Shown here: piece after piece, positions 48,480 to 61,100 of the stretch
Layout of the letters: each line of letters begins with the position of its first letter
Numbering within the stretch: position 1 is the first letter of the stretch
NCBI GenBank assembly: GCA_019321725.1
Contig: CM033121.1
Coordinates: forward strand, 1,736,001-1,800,000
Length of the DNA stretch: 64,000 nt
Origin: Paulownia fortunei
Lineage: Eukaryota; Streptophyta; Magnoliopsida; Lamiales; Paulowniaceae
Reading direction: 5' to 3'
Notes under the pieces: model-generated
What the model saw: the letters and a program-made list of their open reading frames with translations, nothing else
The model's database searches: none
What the model was told of the DNA's origin: nothing
Made by a program: the position numbers and the translations under genes

Positions 48480-51400
48480 CTTGGCTGTTGTACTTGCACA
48501 ACAATATCCAAGAAAAATGGTCTAATCCTATGTCTAATTTTGTGACAAATGAGTGTCTCTACAGAGTACTAAGATCACAATATTTATGGAGAGGAAAGGA
48601 ATTTTGAATGATGGGCGCGTACTGATGCTCGACAGCACATTCTGTTATATCCTTTGCATCTTTATCCTATGCTCATTCCACTAGGAAAATTGCAGGCTTG
48701 GTTCACCTGAGAGTTACCAAGCTGCCGCCTGATCTTGCTATTTTCTCAGCCAACCTTCTGCATGAGAGCTTTGTAAAGGTAGGAATTTAAAGAAAATGAG
48801 AAGGGGGCCAAACATATGGTCAAACATTGTGGCATAGTGTCCCTTGAAAAGCATATTTTTCTTCATTTAGGAGGTTTTCCTAAGTTCTCTCCAGATTTAC
48901 TATGATAACCTTCTCAAATATGCATGAGGGTTGCATGAAATGAAGGGCAAGATAGAGATTACCAATTGCTACCCTTTTAATGAGTCAAGAGCTGCTCATT
49001 TGTAATGAAAGCTTATTGGCTAAATCATTTGTAATCACACAAAGCCTGTCTCTAATTAGACCAGCCTGAAATCCACTAGATTTGAGGATAACAAAAAGCT
49101 TTGCAATAATTTCCCTTCTCCTACTTTCACTGAGAAAAAGATTTGCCTTTCTTATGGAAGGAAGAGAGAACATGAAATGCATTAGAGACCAAATAATAAC
49201 AATAAAGATACACGCCAAGAACATAGATGGTTCATTTATTTTCAGAGTCCATATTTTTGTCGAAAGGGAAGAAAAGAAGGTGAACGAACCAAGTGCAAAA
49301 TCGATTATAATCTCTCAGTAAATCTGAACCATCACTGTCAATCAAGAGCAAAATATCTCAGTACTAATGAGGAACTCCTTTTTGTTAAGACTCGATTAAG
49401 CCTGATTAAGCAGATCATTGTCATTTTCCTAGTGTCTATTTAGCAGAGACTGAACATTTTCAGTCTTTTGGGTGATTTAATTTCTATAATGATGATTATT
49501 TGACTTCTTCTGATGCATTAGTGGATTATGCCAAGTTGCATGTAAGTTGTTGTTTCTGATAAACTCTCAGCATAAGTTGTTTGGAACTGTACCTTGCTAG
49601 ATGCTATTAGTACTGCAAGTAGTAATTTTGTTGATGAAGGTTCCAAGTTCCATTCCTCCTAGTAATTGTCCCACCATCCCACCAACTTGTCCGCATGATA
49701 CCTTCCACTAAAACCCCAAAAAAAAAAAATGGAATCCGTGCCCGTTTTCTGTCTTCCCCCCTCAACCCATTCCCTCTCTCTATTGAGAAGGATAGCAATA
49801 TCAATGATGTTACAGATGTGGAAAACTGAAAGCGCCATCTTTAATGGCTGACTCAAAGATACGCGCAGCCCGTTTTCTCACACGTGTGACCAGACGCGCG
49901 CATATTTGTTTATATGAAATGCCATTGATGACTTCTGTAGAGGCAGCTTCTACTTCTATGATTGTGCAGGCAATGCATATAGAGAAATAGGTCAGTTTTT
50001 CAGTTACTTATTATTATTGACAGGGACCAAAGCTAAAGAGGGAATGTAACTGATGCAAGGTATAAACCAGCATAATTTCAAAGCAGTTGAAGTTCATTCT
50101 TCTCAATGCACAGCATCTCAAAGAATTTGCACATGCCAAATTAGACTCCTTTATATGCTTTGAAATTTGAATATTTGTCAAATCTTACTTAAAAACAGGT
50201 TGTGGACGGCAAATTTAGGCCTGGAAAATAGTGGGAAACTAAGGTACATTTAAACTTTCCCAAAAGGCTCCAACAGTGTCATCTCCATGGCCATAGTCTC
50301 CAAATGGTTATTTAAAACTTCCAAAGTTATGTCATTTGAAATATATAGAATCTGACTCAAAGGGATCTATCGATTTTTTTTAACTAACACAACATAATAT
50401 TTATCGATTTGATCTCAGATAATTCAAACTCGAAATATAATGCAATATTTTTTATTATTTCATAAAGCTACTTCTAATTTGGTACAATGTCATGTGCGAG
50501 CAAAAGAAAAAATAAAATTACCAAAAGGGCCACGGAATTTAAGGCTTTTTCTTTAGTCCAAGGAAGCATTGACAAAGTTATAAGAATCATGGTCTGAGTA
50601 GGATGTCATTTTTGATGGGTGCGCCCCCGTAAGCTTACCCCACATATTTTTCCCTTTCACCACCTCGCTAATCACGTTTTTGCCCGCTTGGAAATTTTGA
50701 GGTATGAAATATCGGTTTTGACTCACTCGATATATAGTATGAATATTACCATGAAATATGTTTGAATCAATGAGAGAGTAGTTATATGATTTATTTTTTC
50801 TTTTTTTGAGGAAAGTTTTGAACAGATAAATCATCATTATTACATTCAAATTTTAAATTCATTTAATACAATAATTATATTATTTATAAAATCAAAATTT
50901 TAAAATATAAAAAACTACTATATAAGACTAACACCTACATGTAAAACTCGAACCCATATCACATAAAGTGATGTAGAGATTTAATTTAAAAGAGATCTCA
51001 TGTTTTAGGAATCTTTAAAAGGTGAAATCTTTGGGCAAAAACGTGTACGAAGAGCTCCTTCTCTTGGAAAGTGATTTGTGTAATTGGAAAACAAAATTAT
51101 TTGGATTGATCACATTGTGTTTTGTCTGTGACACGTTATTTTGTTTTTATTTATTTATTTTTCATTTTTGAGAAGCATATTATAATTAAATGCTGTTCAA
51201 ACTAATAAGAATTCAAATGAACTTTTTTGTTTTATGATTTGTCAGTAAAACATTGGCATATCATATCATATTATATTATTTAAAATAAATAAAATCGACA
51301 TATATATCTTCTCAAGTAGTGGTTTTTGAGCTGACATGTCATTTTTTTATTATTGTTTTACGAAATATTTTGTACGTTTATCTTAAACAATGATTTTTCA

Positions 51401-54400
51401 TTATACTTTTAAGGATTACGAGGCTGTCAATGCATACTAGCAACATTTTACCTTTGAAACTATTCTATATTTATTTAGTAATACGTAAATCTACGTGACA
51501 GAATTTTTTAGATTTAAAAGGCACTTCTCTTGCTATATAACAATCCAATAAAATCCAATCATTTGTTTTATTTGCTGAAAAAATTAAAAAAAAAAAGTAT
51601 TTTCCAAAATATAAAATTAAACTCTAGAGTTACTCTAATATATTACTTTTTTAATTAAATCTTAAATCGCTTTCTTGTTCTTCATTTAAAAATAAATAAA
51701 TATGAAATTGATCAGGGTATCAATATTAATTAATACCTTTCTATTATTAAACACACAGACTCACGTTTTAACTGTGTGTAATGAAATAGTAAGACTTTGA
51801 ATAAGGACAAAAACTAAATATTCCTTATACAAGTGATTTAATTATTTTATTTTATCTTTCCTTAAAGAAAATAACCAAGAAATTAATATTTACTACTCTA
51901 GGCATAATGCATTAATTCAATTAGGCAAATTTTCGTGCCACGATGTGATATAAAATACTGAGGAAATAATTAATAATATGAAAATAGTGTATACCTTAAG
52001 CTTCCAATGTACAATAATTCCAAGCATATGATTCTGGATTAAGATTCCACGCAAATGCCCTTATATTATTGGTAAATGTTCATATCAATTTAGAATATCC
52101 CACTTTAATTTCAGAAATATCTCTTATTAAAATGAAATAAGGAGCATCTTTCCATGCCTATATTCTTGGAATGATGATTCATTCAGGGCATATACTGCTT
52201 ACAATTATAGTACTCTGAAAATTCTTGTACTCCTATAATTCTTTTCTGGAATCATAATAGGATTGCAAATAAATAGTGGCCAACATGAAATTCTGCTAAA
52301 TATATGCTTTTCCTTTGCATCTTTTTACCCTCCAAGATGCTTAATTATTTAGATCTTATCTAAGTTAGATTGCAAAACTGTTGGATTTTACATAATAATA
52401 TTCAAATTCTAATTTATTTATAATAATATTTGTATCCAATGACTTATAAATTTGTTTGAATATTACTCAAGGGACCTAGTAAGAAATTTTAATCTCAGAG
52501 GTTGAGATTAAATTTTTTGTTAAAGAATAATAGGCAAAAATATATTTTCACTGGGTAGTTTTGTTACTTTTGAAGGGATAAAATTTTAAATTTTAATATA
52601 TTTATACATAAAATTTTATACATAAAATTTATGTTTATATTAGATTTAGGGGGACGGCTCCCCTTAGCTCCAACCCTGATACCAAAGTAGATAATATGGA
52701 ATTTCTCCTTCTTCCCCAATTTGTGTCCCATAATAAGAACATGGCTGGTTTGGAATTGATTCGGGCAGAAATGTCAAGAACCACATAAGATAAAGCAGAA
52801 AAGGAATAAATCTCACTTGTGCAATGAGTTGAGTGAACTGACACTGTCTTTGTATGATTAGCAGTAATTGTATTTTAAGGGATTATATTACTAAAAACGG
52901 AAATTATAAACATTAAAAGACTCGAAAATCCTTACACTGATAAGTAAGGATATAAATATGTTGTCTCTGAGCAAGGACAAAATGAATACTTCAATGATAC
53001 GTTTCACGAATCATATTAATATGATATTATGCATAATATTTAAATGTACGTTTTAAGTTAAACTTTATTTTATAAGAAAAAAATTCAATCAATCAATTTA
53101 ATTAAACGAATAAGAGATAGTCACATTATAGAATGAGATAATAGACATACTTCTATTGAAATTTAAATCATATAGAGTTTTGGGGCATTAAAACAACCAC
53201 GTCTGAATTCTCCAAGGAAAATTCTAGTCGCATTTACAGCTGAGATTGCTAGAGTGGCACTTATATGTGGAATGGAATCTCATTCAATGATTTGAGTGAA
53301 TTAATACCATTTGTCTAGGCACAGTCTTAACAGCTCGTACTAAGTATAAAAAACCTGTACATGTCATTTAGAATTGGATTTGAACTTTTAGGACAATATT
53401 TTTCCCATGATATCTGATTCTTGCATATTTATGTAGCATCATAATCTTCAGGAGGGTTGGATTTTATTCTCTTTATTTGCCATGAGATAGATACAACACA
53501 AAAACTCGGACAATTATTTACTTTACTAAATAGGACAGTTCCAAGTGTTTTTATAAGGATCATATACCCGACCCAGTCTTATACTGAATGAACTTAGATA
53601 TGTCAATTGGATGCTCATTGAACAGTTACTATAAATGCTATGAAATTAATTAAAAATGTATGTCATTTTACTTTTAGCAAACTTAATTCGAACAACCTCA
53701 TTAGAACTTTGAAGTTATTTGATTCAAGGTCGAGTGTGAACTTCGGTCTAATTTGATTCGATTTTCGATAATTAAATTAATTTGTACCTAAAACAAGTTA
53801 GGTTAGTTGGAATGTTGCATAATTAAAAGCTCTCAATATATAAGTCAAATTGAGTTTGAAAAAAAATGATAAGCTAAATTCGAATAAGTATAAGTGAAAG
53901 ATTAAAAATCATATTACCTATTTAGAGTATTTATAAGCAATGTAGTCAAGGCATGTGTCCAAGTGAACAAGTGTTTTCATCATACTGACTTTCAATAAAA
54001 CGTGTGATATTATCAACGGCTTGTAATTTGGGTCGACTTGGACCCTGAGTTCGGATCGAGTCCCGTCCCTAATAAAAATATGCAGATCTTGATCTATTTA
54101 GTTAAATACGGTTTATTAACAAGGGTAAAATTGGTAAATCACATCTACACGCATCAAACAATATTGAACTTTAATTTCTTACCCTGATGATGTTCTTTTG
54201 ATTTTAGTTTAGTTTTCCATCAGCTTATCCGGATCTTCTTTGGTTGATCCACATTGCCCCTTCTAATTCGACCCAAATCAGGCTGCTAAATGAAAAGCGC
54301 ATTACAACAACATCGTACTTATCCTTACAATGACTACTACAAAGCGCACTTAAAAAGAGTTGGAAGTTTTATCCGCCACGAGATCTTGTTGATTGTTTCT

Positions 54401-55300
54401 TAAACGCAACTGGTACTGCCAGAAGCAATATTTTTGCCCTTCATCCAATCACTTCTATTGCCCTTTTATTTTTCTTGATTCTACTGCTCACGTAATTTGA
54501 GAAAGTTGTTGTATAATTAGTAGATAAAGTGAATTTAGGCCATCTTGTTTGATATCTTATCGGCAAGCTTTTGGCAGGTATTCTATCACTACAGCTTTTT
54601 CTACTTTGGGTTCTGACGAGTGATTTTTTCGCCACGAACTTATTATCAAAATAACAAGTATGAAATAAATAAATTTTTAATTAAATATTATGTGTAACAT
54701 TGAATTGTTTTATCAAAATTTAAAAGGGGATGGGCCCTTAGATTTGATCCAAACGGATGTGTCATAGTCGTTGTCGTAATAGACATATTCATGGTTTACA
54801 TAGTATAGTTTTCTTGATGTTACATTTGTCAAATTAAACAAGAAATAAGGAGGCAATGGATTACTTTTTCGGAGGGATTATTATAAGCAGGTTGCTATCT
54901 TCTTTCATAAATGTCTTAACCAATTACCCTCCGCAATTCTACCCCCACCCTCAAGAAAGAAAGAAAGAAAGAAAGAAAGAAATAAGAAAACTGGAGTGAT
55001 AATAAGTGGGATCAACAAATGATATGGTGATTGCAATAGTCCCACTGCTCTTCATTCAGGCAGAAATCCAAGTTCTCTTTGCCTAGTATGGAAGTTTGAG
55101 TATCTGATTTATGATGCACGGACATGGCGATACTTGTATGATACAATAAGGATACAACAATACGATTTTTTTAGAATATATTAGGATATAACATGACTGC
55201 AAAACGACTGTCCAATATATTTAAATATTATTGTATTATATAAGTGTTCATATAAATGTATACATATATATATACATAGATAATTGGTAAGTAACTTATA
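48480..55300. other. Noncoding stretch upstream of PHO1;H1
   Basis: No gene is recognised. I saw no phosphate-starvation P1BS site (GNATATNC) in the first about 2 kb upstream, though this was read by eye. Open frames at 48985-49321, 49607-49856, 50553-50849 and 54441-54635 have no domain. An AAAG microsatellite lies at 54954-54982. Confidence 0.45.
54954..54982. repeat. (AAAG)n microsatellite
   Basis: About seven GAAA units. Confidence 0.9.
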
Positions 55301-55329
55301 AAAATATCGAGTATAAAAAACAAAATATG

Positions 55330-55505
55330 TTCATATCGAATTGTGCAGAAGTTTATGTCAAATGATAATATTAAAATTGTCACTTGTTATATATATTGTG
55401 TCAAGAGTTTCTATTTTATTACAATAATAAATTTAATAATGTTAAAAGTGGTATATAAATTACAACAATTATAAATATAGTGAAGTTGTTACTATCAATA
55501 ATTAG

Positions 55506-55556
<51 letters not shown>

Positions 55557-55764
55557 GACAATTCAATGACTAAAAAAATGATAATGTCTCTTTTATAATA
55601 TTTATATTATTAGTGTACATATGTCATTAATTGTCAATAATTATAATTTACATACAATTATTGTCACCACTAATTTTACAAAAATCACTATTGTGGATCA
55701 TGAGTAATAATTTTAATATTGTGACTTAAATTTTATCACAAATATTATTTTTTTTGTAGTAATA
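55330..55764 (+). mobile_element. Possible CACTA-type transposon right end
   Basis: The segment is dense in attgtcac, gttactatc, atgacaatt, gtcattaattgtcaat, attgtcaccac and ttgtgac words. It finishes with tttttttttgtagtaat (to about 55763), close to the inverse of a CACTA terminus (TTGTAGTG). The word set and ending resemble those of 15230-15506, suggesting related elements. It is interrupted by a long TA run, and no left end or transposase is visible. Confidence 0.3.
55508..55554. repeat. (TA)n microsatellite
   Basis: TA run of about 46 bases. Confidence 0.9.
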
Positions 55765-56537
55765 TTTTATCAAGTCAGGTAGCATCTCTTTCCTGGTTAT
55801 GAGCATTTAATGCTTGCCTTTATATTATTTCATCAACATTATTCAGAATTTTCTTTTAGGTATTAGTGTGACATGACATCAATGTTTCTGATATATTTAT
55901 TAGATTATTCAGATTAATGAACATTAGTCAAGGATGGAGCTGGACTTCAATTGGAACAAAGCCTAGGCACAAATTAAACTTGTGTAGAGCTTCTTTAACT
56001 TGAAGTTTGAATTTATTTGGCCCATTTTGGGGGCTTGGTCCAATTTTGGTCATAAATTTTTCTCCCCTAAAATCTTAAAAAATTGAGTTCTTGACTCAAA
56101 GCCGAATTAGGGTGGAGGGGTGCAAGGTATAACCACTAAAAATAGGGAAATTTGTAATATCTTTCTAAGTTTTCAATCTTGGACATTCAGATTTTAAGAT
56201 CTGAATTTGTGACTGACATCACCCATCATTAATTAAAATCAATTAAAAAACCAAAGTACTTCCAACTCTAATACATATTAAAAATACATATGTTTCAAAA
56301 GTAACATTGCAGTTATTTTTGGAATTTCATAATAAAAAATTAAAAAAATATGATCATATTCAAATTTCGAGCCTTCTTCATATTGAAAAACAATGCTTAT
56401 CCAAAATAAATAATAGGAAATATTTGCTTTTCCATGTATAAAAGTCTCTAAATATTGTTGTATAATTAATAGTATCGTATCTTACTTTGTTTCGATATGT
56501 TGAATTATACTTTATATATAGTTGTTGAATAGTGGGT

Positions 56538-56860
56538 GTTACAGATCCTATTTTTACATCTACGTTTTGGAAGAACTTACACAGTGCCATGGAAACAAAA
56601 CTTGCATTTAGTATAACATTTCATCCACAAATTGATGAGCAATCAGAGAGGGTTGTTTAGATATTAGAGGATATGTTAAGAGATTGTGTGCTAAATTTTC
56701 AAGGGAGTTGGGATGCGAAGCTTATGTTAGGGGAATTTCTTATCGAAAAGGCCACATGGGAAAGAGAAGAAGAAATGTAAAGTAAGTATTCGGAATTATT
56801 TGGTACATCAAATTTTGAGGACGAAATTTTTATAAGGAATGAAGGATTGTAATGCCCGAT
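56538..56860 (+). mobile_element. Ty3/gypsy retrotransposon remnant: integrase fragment joined to 3' end and LTR start
   Basis: A forward frame reads as the middle of a gypsy integrase core: VTDPIFTSTFWKNL (around the second catalytic Asp), then FHPQIDEQSERVV (a changed FHPQTDGQSER motif) and ILEDMLRDCV with GSWDAKL. It then jumps near 56735 to the polyprotein's C-terminal end (KATWEREEEM, KYSELF), so the region between has been deleted. Stops interrupt it at 56658-56660 and 56778-56780. TGTAATGCCCG from 56848, after a purine-rich stretch, fits an LTR start of this lineage; the LTR's right limit was not found. It is an inactive fossil. Confidence 0.75.
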
Positions 56861-58130
56861 TCTATCCTATATAGCCAATAATAAGCATTTTGCATGAATA
56901 TGCATCTAATCAATATGCATTATCAGATTATGGCATACAAATAGAATAATTACACGAACATGAATAATTGTTACTATATGCTCTAATTATGTCTTAACAT
57001 GCATTAGTTCATGAAATATGAAATCAAACTTTTATTTCTTGATTCAACATATTTCTTAAATGCCTTTTTGTAGTGAAAAGTTCAGTACCTTGATTAAGAA
57101 AGATTGATGCATTGAATGGTCATGAAATGAATTATTTGTATTACTCCATATTAGTTATATGCTAAAGTGATTAATTGTCTAAATATTTACTTGAAATATG
57201 TTATATTTGGGTTATTATTTCAAGAACTCCTATCATTTCAATTTTTTTTGTTTGAAAATAATGCTTTATTTATCATATACAGAAATTATTCTACAGGATT
57301 ATAACATTGATACGGGGTTAAAATTTAAATATGGGCCTCATTTATTCTCATAGTTTGAAAAATAACTCTAGTATTTAAAAATTGATCATTATTTTTTTCA
57401 TACGTGCTGGATGAAAGATCTCAAGATCTTTTAACTATTTTTTCTTAAAATATCTGGATACATAGTATTAATACTAAATTGGAGGTATTTGTTAAAAATT
57501 TAAACCTCATAAATCGTAGGCGCATACTTCCTCTAAATATGTATAGCATATGGATCCCAAAATTACGCGAGACTCTAATAATTAATCATCACAAGAACAA
57601 AAATGATAGCTCTCTCTTATTAGAATTTCCTTTAAATAAAAAAAAATAGATTGCTGAAATTGCTCCTTCTCTATATTCTGGCAGGGCCCCCACCTTGCCA
57701 GTTCTTGATCATCACTTTCACACAAGCTCTCTCCCAAATTCCCAAAATCCCCAACCCCCAAAGAAAAAGGAACAAATTAAGAATTAAAAGAAAGCAAAGC
57801 AGAAAGAAAAGAAAGCCCATAAAAAGCAGCAACAGGACAAAAATAGCAGAGACCAGTTCCAAAGTTTCCAATCTAAAAGCCAAGCTTATCACAACACAAC
57901 ACTTGGCGCCAACCTGGCCTGCCCGAACTGCCAACACAACAACATTGAACTATACGAAAATATTCAAGATTACTACATACCAGAATCTTGAATCACAGCT
58001 CTCTCTCTCTCATCCTCTACCAATTTCTTTCATCCTGAATTCAACTAACTTAACAGTGTTTTGGGATCCCAACTCAAATCCAACTCATTCCACCAATACA
58101 ACCAATAATTTACTCAATCCTTCACATATA
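56861..58130. other. Noncoding stretch between the gypsy remnant and ICME
   Basis: The left part may still be LTR-derived. From about 57650 the sequence turns C- and A-rich, as expected for the ICME promoter or 5' leader. A 162-codon open frame at 57651-58139 has no ATG except three codons before its end, and low-complexity K/R/N/T composition, so I do not call it a gene. Confidence 0.45.
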
Positions 58131-58172
58131 ATGCTCTAATACATACACATGATATACAAAGTGTACATATAA
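58131..58172 (+). promoter_or_regulatory. Two short upstream ORFs before the ICME start
   Basis: ATG CTC TAA (58131-58139) and an eight-codon frame ATG...TAA (58149-58172) lie just before ATG 58175; the second stops only two bases before the main start. If the transcript includes them, they could lower initiation at 58175 or favour reinitiation at a later in-frame ATG. Whether they are transcribed is unknown. Confidence 0.35.
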
Positions 58173-58174
58173 AT

Positions 58175-61100
58175 ATGCAATCACATATACTTCCTATATC
58201 TAATCCCAACACCCCATCATCCTCTTCCTCCTCCTCATCTTCTCCAATGATCAAAACTGCTGCAGCATCAGCGACAATGCTGCTCAGATCAGAAGGTGAT
58301 TTGGGAATGGAGACTACAAGAATTCTCATGCATTCGTCTTTTGAGGATGACAGCAAAATTGAAGCCAAACCCCTCATTCCAAGAACCTTAAGTTACACAA
58401 ATGCCTCCCCTTCCGCTGCTTTAACTGCCAATTCGAATTTGAATCAGAAGCAGAGACGGCGGCGCGTGGCTAGTGATACCTCCCTCGTCACCCTGTCCAC
58501 GGGCCGCCGCCAGTCATTCCGGCAAATGGGGAGAGCTGCCTCTGATACTTATCTGATTACTCGCCTTAGCTTCAAGTTGTTGCGATATCTCGGGTAAAAT
58601 ATTCTCAGTTTTTCAATATTTCTATTGATCTTCATTGCTATGTATGAAGTACATTATATTGATATTCTACAAATTATGGGCTTCATGTTTTGTCATTATA
58701 ACTTTAGAGGATGTATTGTGATTTTATTTCTCTTTTGATGCAATTATTGATTTGAGCATCTGTATATGCCCATGTTGCTGTTTGTGGATTACAGGTTAAA
58801 ATGTGTACATATGGACAATTATATTACATGTATGATGGAGCAGTTGTACATTTAACTTAAAATTACTTAATCAGGGAAAATTGGAAAGTTCTTCTATATT
58901 AGTGCCAAAATAGTGGATGTATTCGTCAAATGAATAAGAAACAACCTGTTGATTCTAAGACATGATGTGTGATAACCAAAAACTATGACCTCTTATTTGC
59001 TTTGCACCTGCACTTTTTACGTATTGTGCCAACTTCTCATAAAGTTTTCTTTAAATATGTATCGAACAATGTGTATTACGATAAATAGTTTGTGACCTTG
59101 AAACAATAGCAAGAAACTCAATATGAACTTATTTCAATCAAAGTATAGGACGTCTCAACTTATGGACACCAGAGAGTCCCGTATTACATGTTTTGCAGGA
59201 AAATAAATCTATTGGTTGTATCTTTCATTTACCCTGCAACAGGATGAAATGTGAGGTTCTTTTTTCAAATTTTTGTGGAACCAGGGGGATCACTTTACTT
59301 TGGGGGGCGCTGATCCTTGAAATAATGATTTCTCTCTTGCATGCAATAGCTTCTATCATATATCACACTACCTCTAATTATGCCTCTTCCTTAAACCATA
59401 ACTCCCAGGTCTCACTAATTCTCTGTTTCCAAAGATGTCGTCAAAAGAAGTTTTGATGACGACTTGCAACCCCCCACCCCCACACACACATCTTACCCCA
59501 GAAAACATCATATGAATAAGGCACATTTGATTTTGGGATCCATTTCGTGTTTTGATCTTGACCATGTAACACTTTACTGCTTCTTCTAACACACTATTGC
59601 TTACATGTGGATAAATTCTGACTTCTAAATGCTGTCTAATCATTTATATTTATTCAGGGTAGGTTACAGATGGATCACCAGATTTCTAGCCCTTGGCTGT
59701 TATGCTTTCCTTCTTATTCCTGGTTTTTTTCAAGGTTTGCACATATAGCAATCTGTGCTGCAGAAATCTTTATTGACATGCTATGTTGACTGCTTAAATT
59801 GATGTTCTATAAGTTGTTCCATATGTATGTATTTTTGCACATTAGCGTTTTCTGTTTCTCCATTGCTTGTGGAAGCTAGAGTATGAGATTGATTAAAAAT
59901 GCCAATTCCATTACCTAAACCTATTCACTTTTGTGGTACAGTTGGATATTATTACTTCTTCTCTAATCAGATACTTAGAGGTATAGTTTATGGAGACCAG
60001 CCCAGAAATAGGTAAGGTTTCACTAACTGCATTTGACTATTTTTTGTTTCAACTGCAGCAAGTCAAGGAACAGTACAGAAAAAAAAATTTCAATATTTTT
60101 TTTTTTTAATTTTATGGTTTGATGGATATTTGAATTTTCTAGTGCAGGCTCGATCTCTATTTACCGAAAAATAGAAATGGAGCAAAGCCGGTTGTAGCAT
60201 TTGTAACGGGTGGAGCATGGATTATTGGGTATGCGTTCTTTCTTTGTTTTCTCTAGGTCTAGGATAATTTGTAAATAATATACTGACTGAATGTCTTTAG
60301 CCCAAAAAGTTGGATAAGAGCTTTCTCTTTACAAAACTAGTACATAGAAAATGTGATTTGACTTTTTAAAACATGATGAGTTTTTTCCCTTGTTCTTTGT
60401 GCAGAATGCACTTGAGTTTAAAACTGAACTCGGAAAATAGGAAAGATTCCAGTACTTTGACAAAATAGGCATAAGAAAGCAATTAGTCAGGTGATCTTAA
60501 CTTGCCGAGCTTGGATGAAGTTTTTCCGCTATTACGTTAACAAAGACATTTGATCCAACATGTCAAATTATCAAGGTTTTTCCTTTGTTCAATTTTGAAA
60601 GAAATTTTGATGAAACAACTGAACCTAACTAAGTTGGAAGAGGAGATGAGACTATGCAATTTTAAAAAACTAAAGATCGACCAGGCAAGCAAGATCAGTT
60701 GCTGGAGATCAGATCTAGATGGATCAAATAAGTAATAAGTTCTCATATTCTTATCCTTGAATGTAGGTAATACGGATTCTTTATTGAAATCAGGTAGGAA
60801 GGGGTTTCTAGCTATGCATCATATAGTTATAAGCTCTTCCTAGTTCAATATCTGACCGGCCCTTTGCTGATACAGCTATAAAGCGTGGGGTTCTCTTCTA
60901 GGACAACAGCTATCAGAAAGAGATGTTATAGTGGCTTGCATAGATTACAGGTAACATATTTACTAATGAATTATCTTTAGTTGATGGAGCTATCAGGCTA
61001 ACACACTATTCAGTATGAAATTTTTCGTTTATGTTTTAAAGAGTTTGGACATATTCTCTATGCCATATGCAGTGTTTTTTCCACATACTATGTGGACAAC

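Noticed and set aside
48985..49321. 79-codon ORFs on both strands upstream of PHO1;H1
   Set aside because: Neither shows a recognisable domain or splice context; both are likely chance frames.
53430..53460. gtagcatcataatcttc, resembling a miR172 star strand
   Set aside because: It has mismatches, and no complementary mature miR172 sequence lies nearby to form a hairpin.
57651..58139. 162-codon open frame just upstream of ICME
   Set aside because: It begins with TTG, not ATG, has no ATG until three codons before its end, shows low-complexity K/R/N/T composition and is out of frame with ICME. It is probably leader or promoter sequence.
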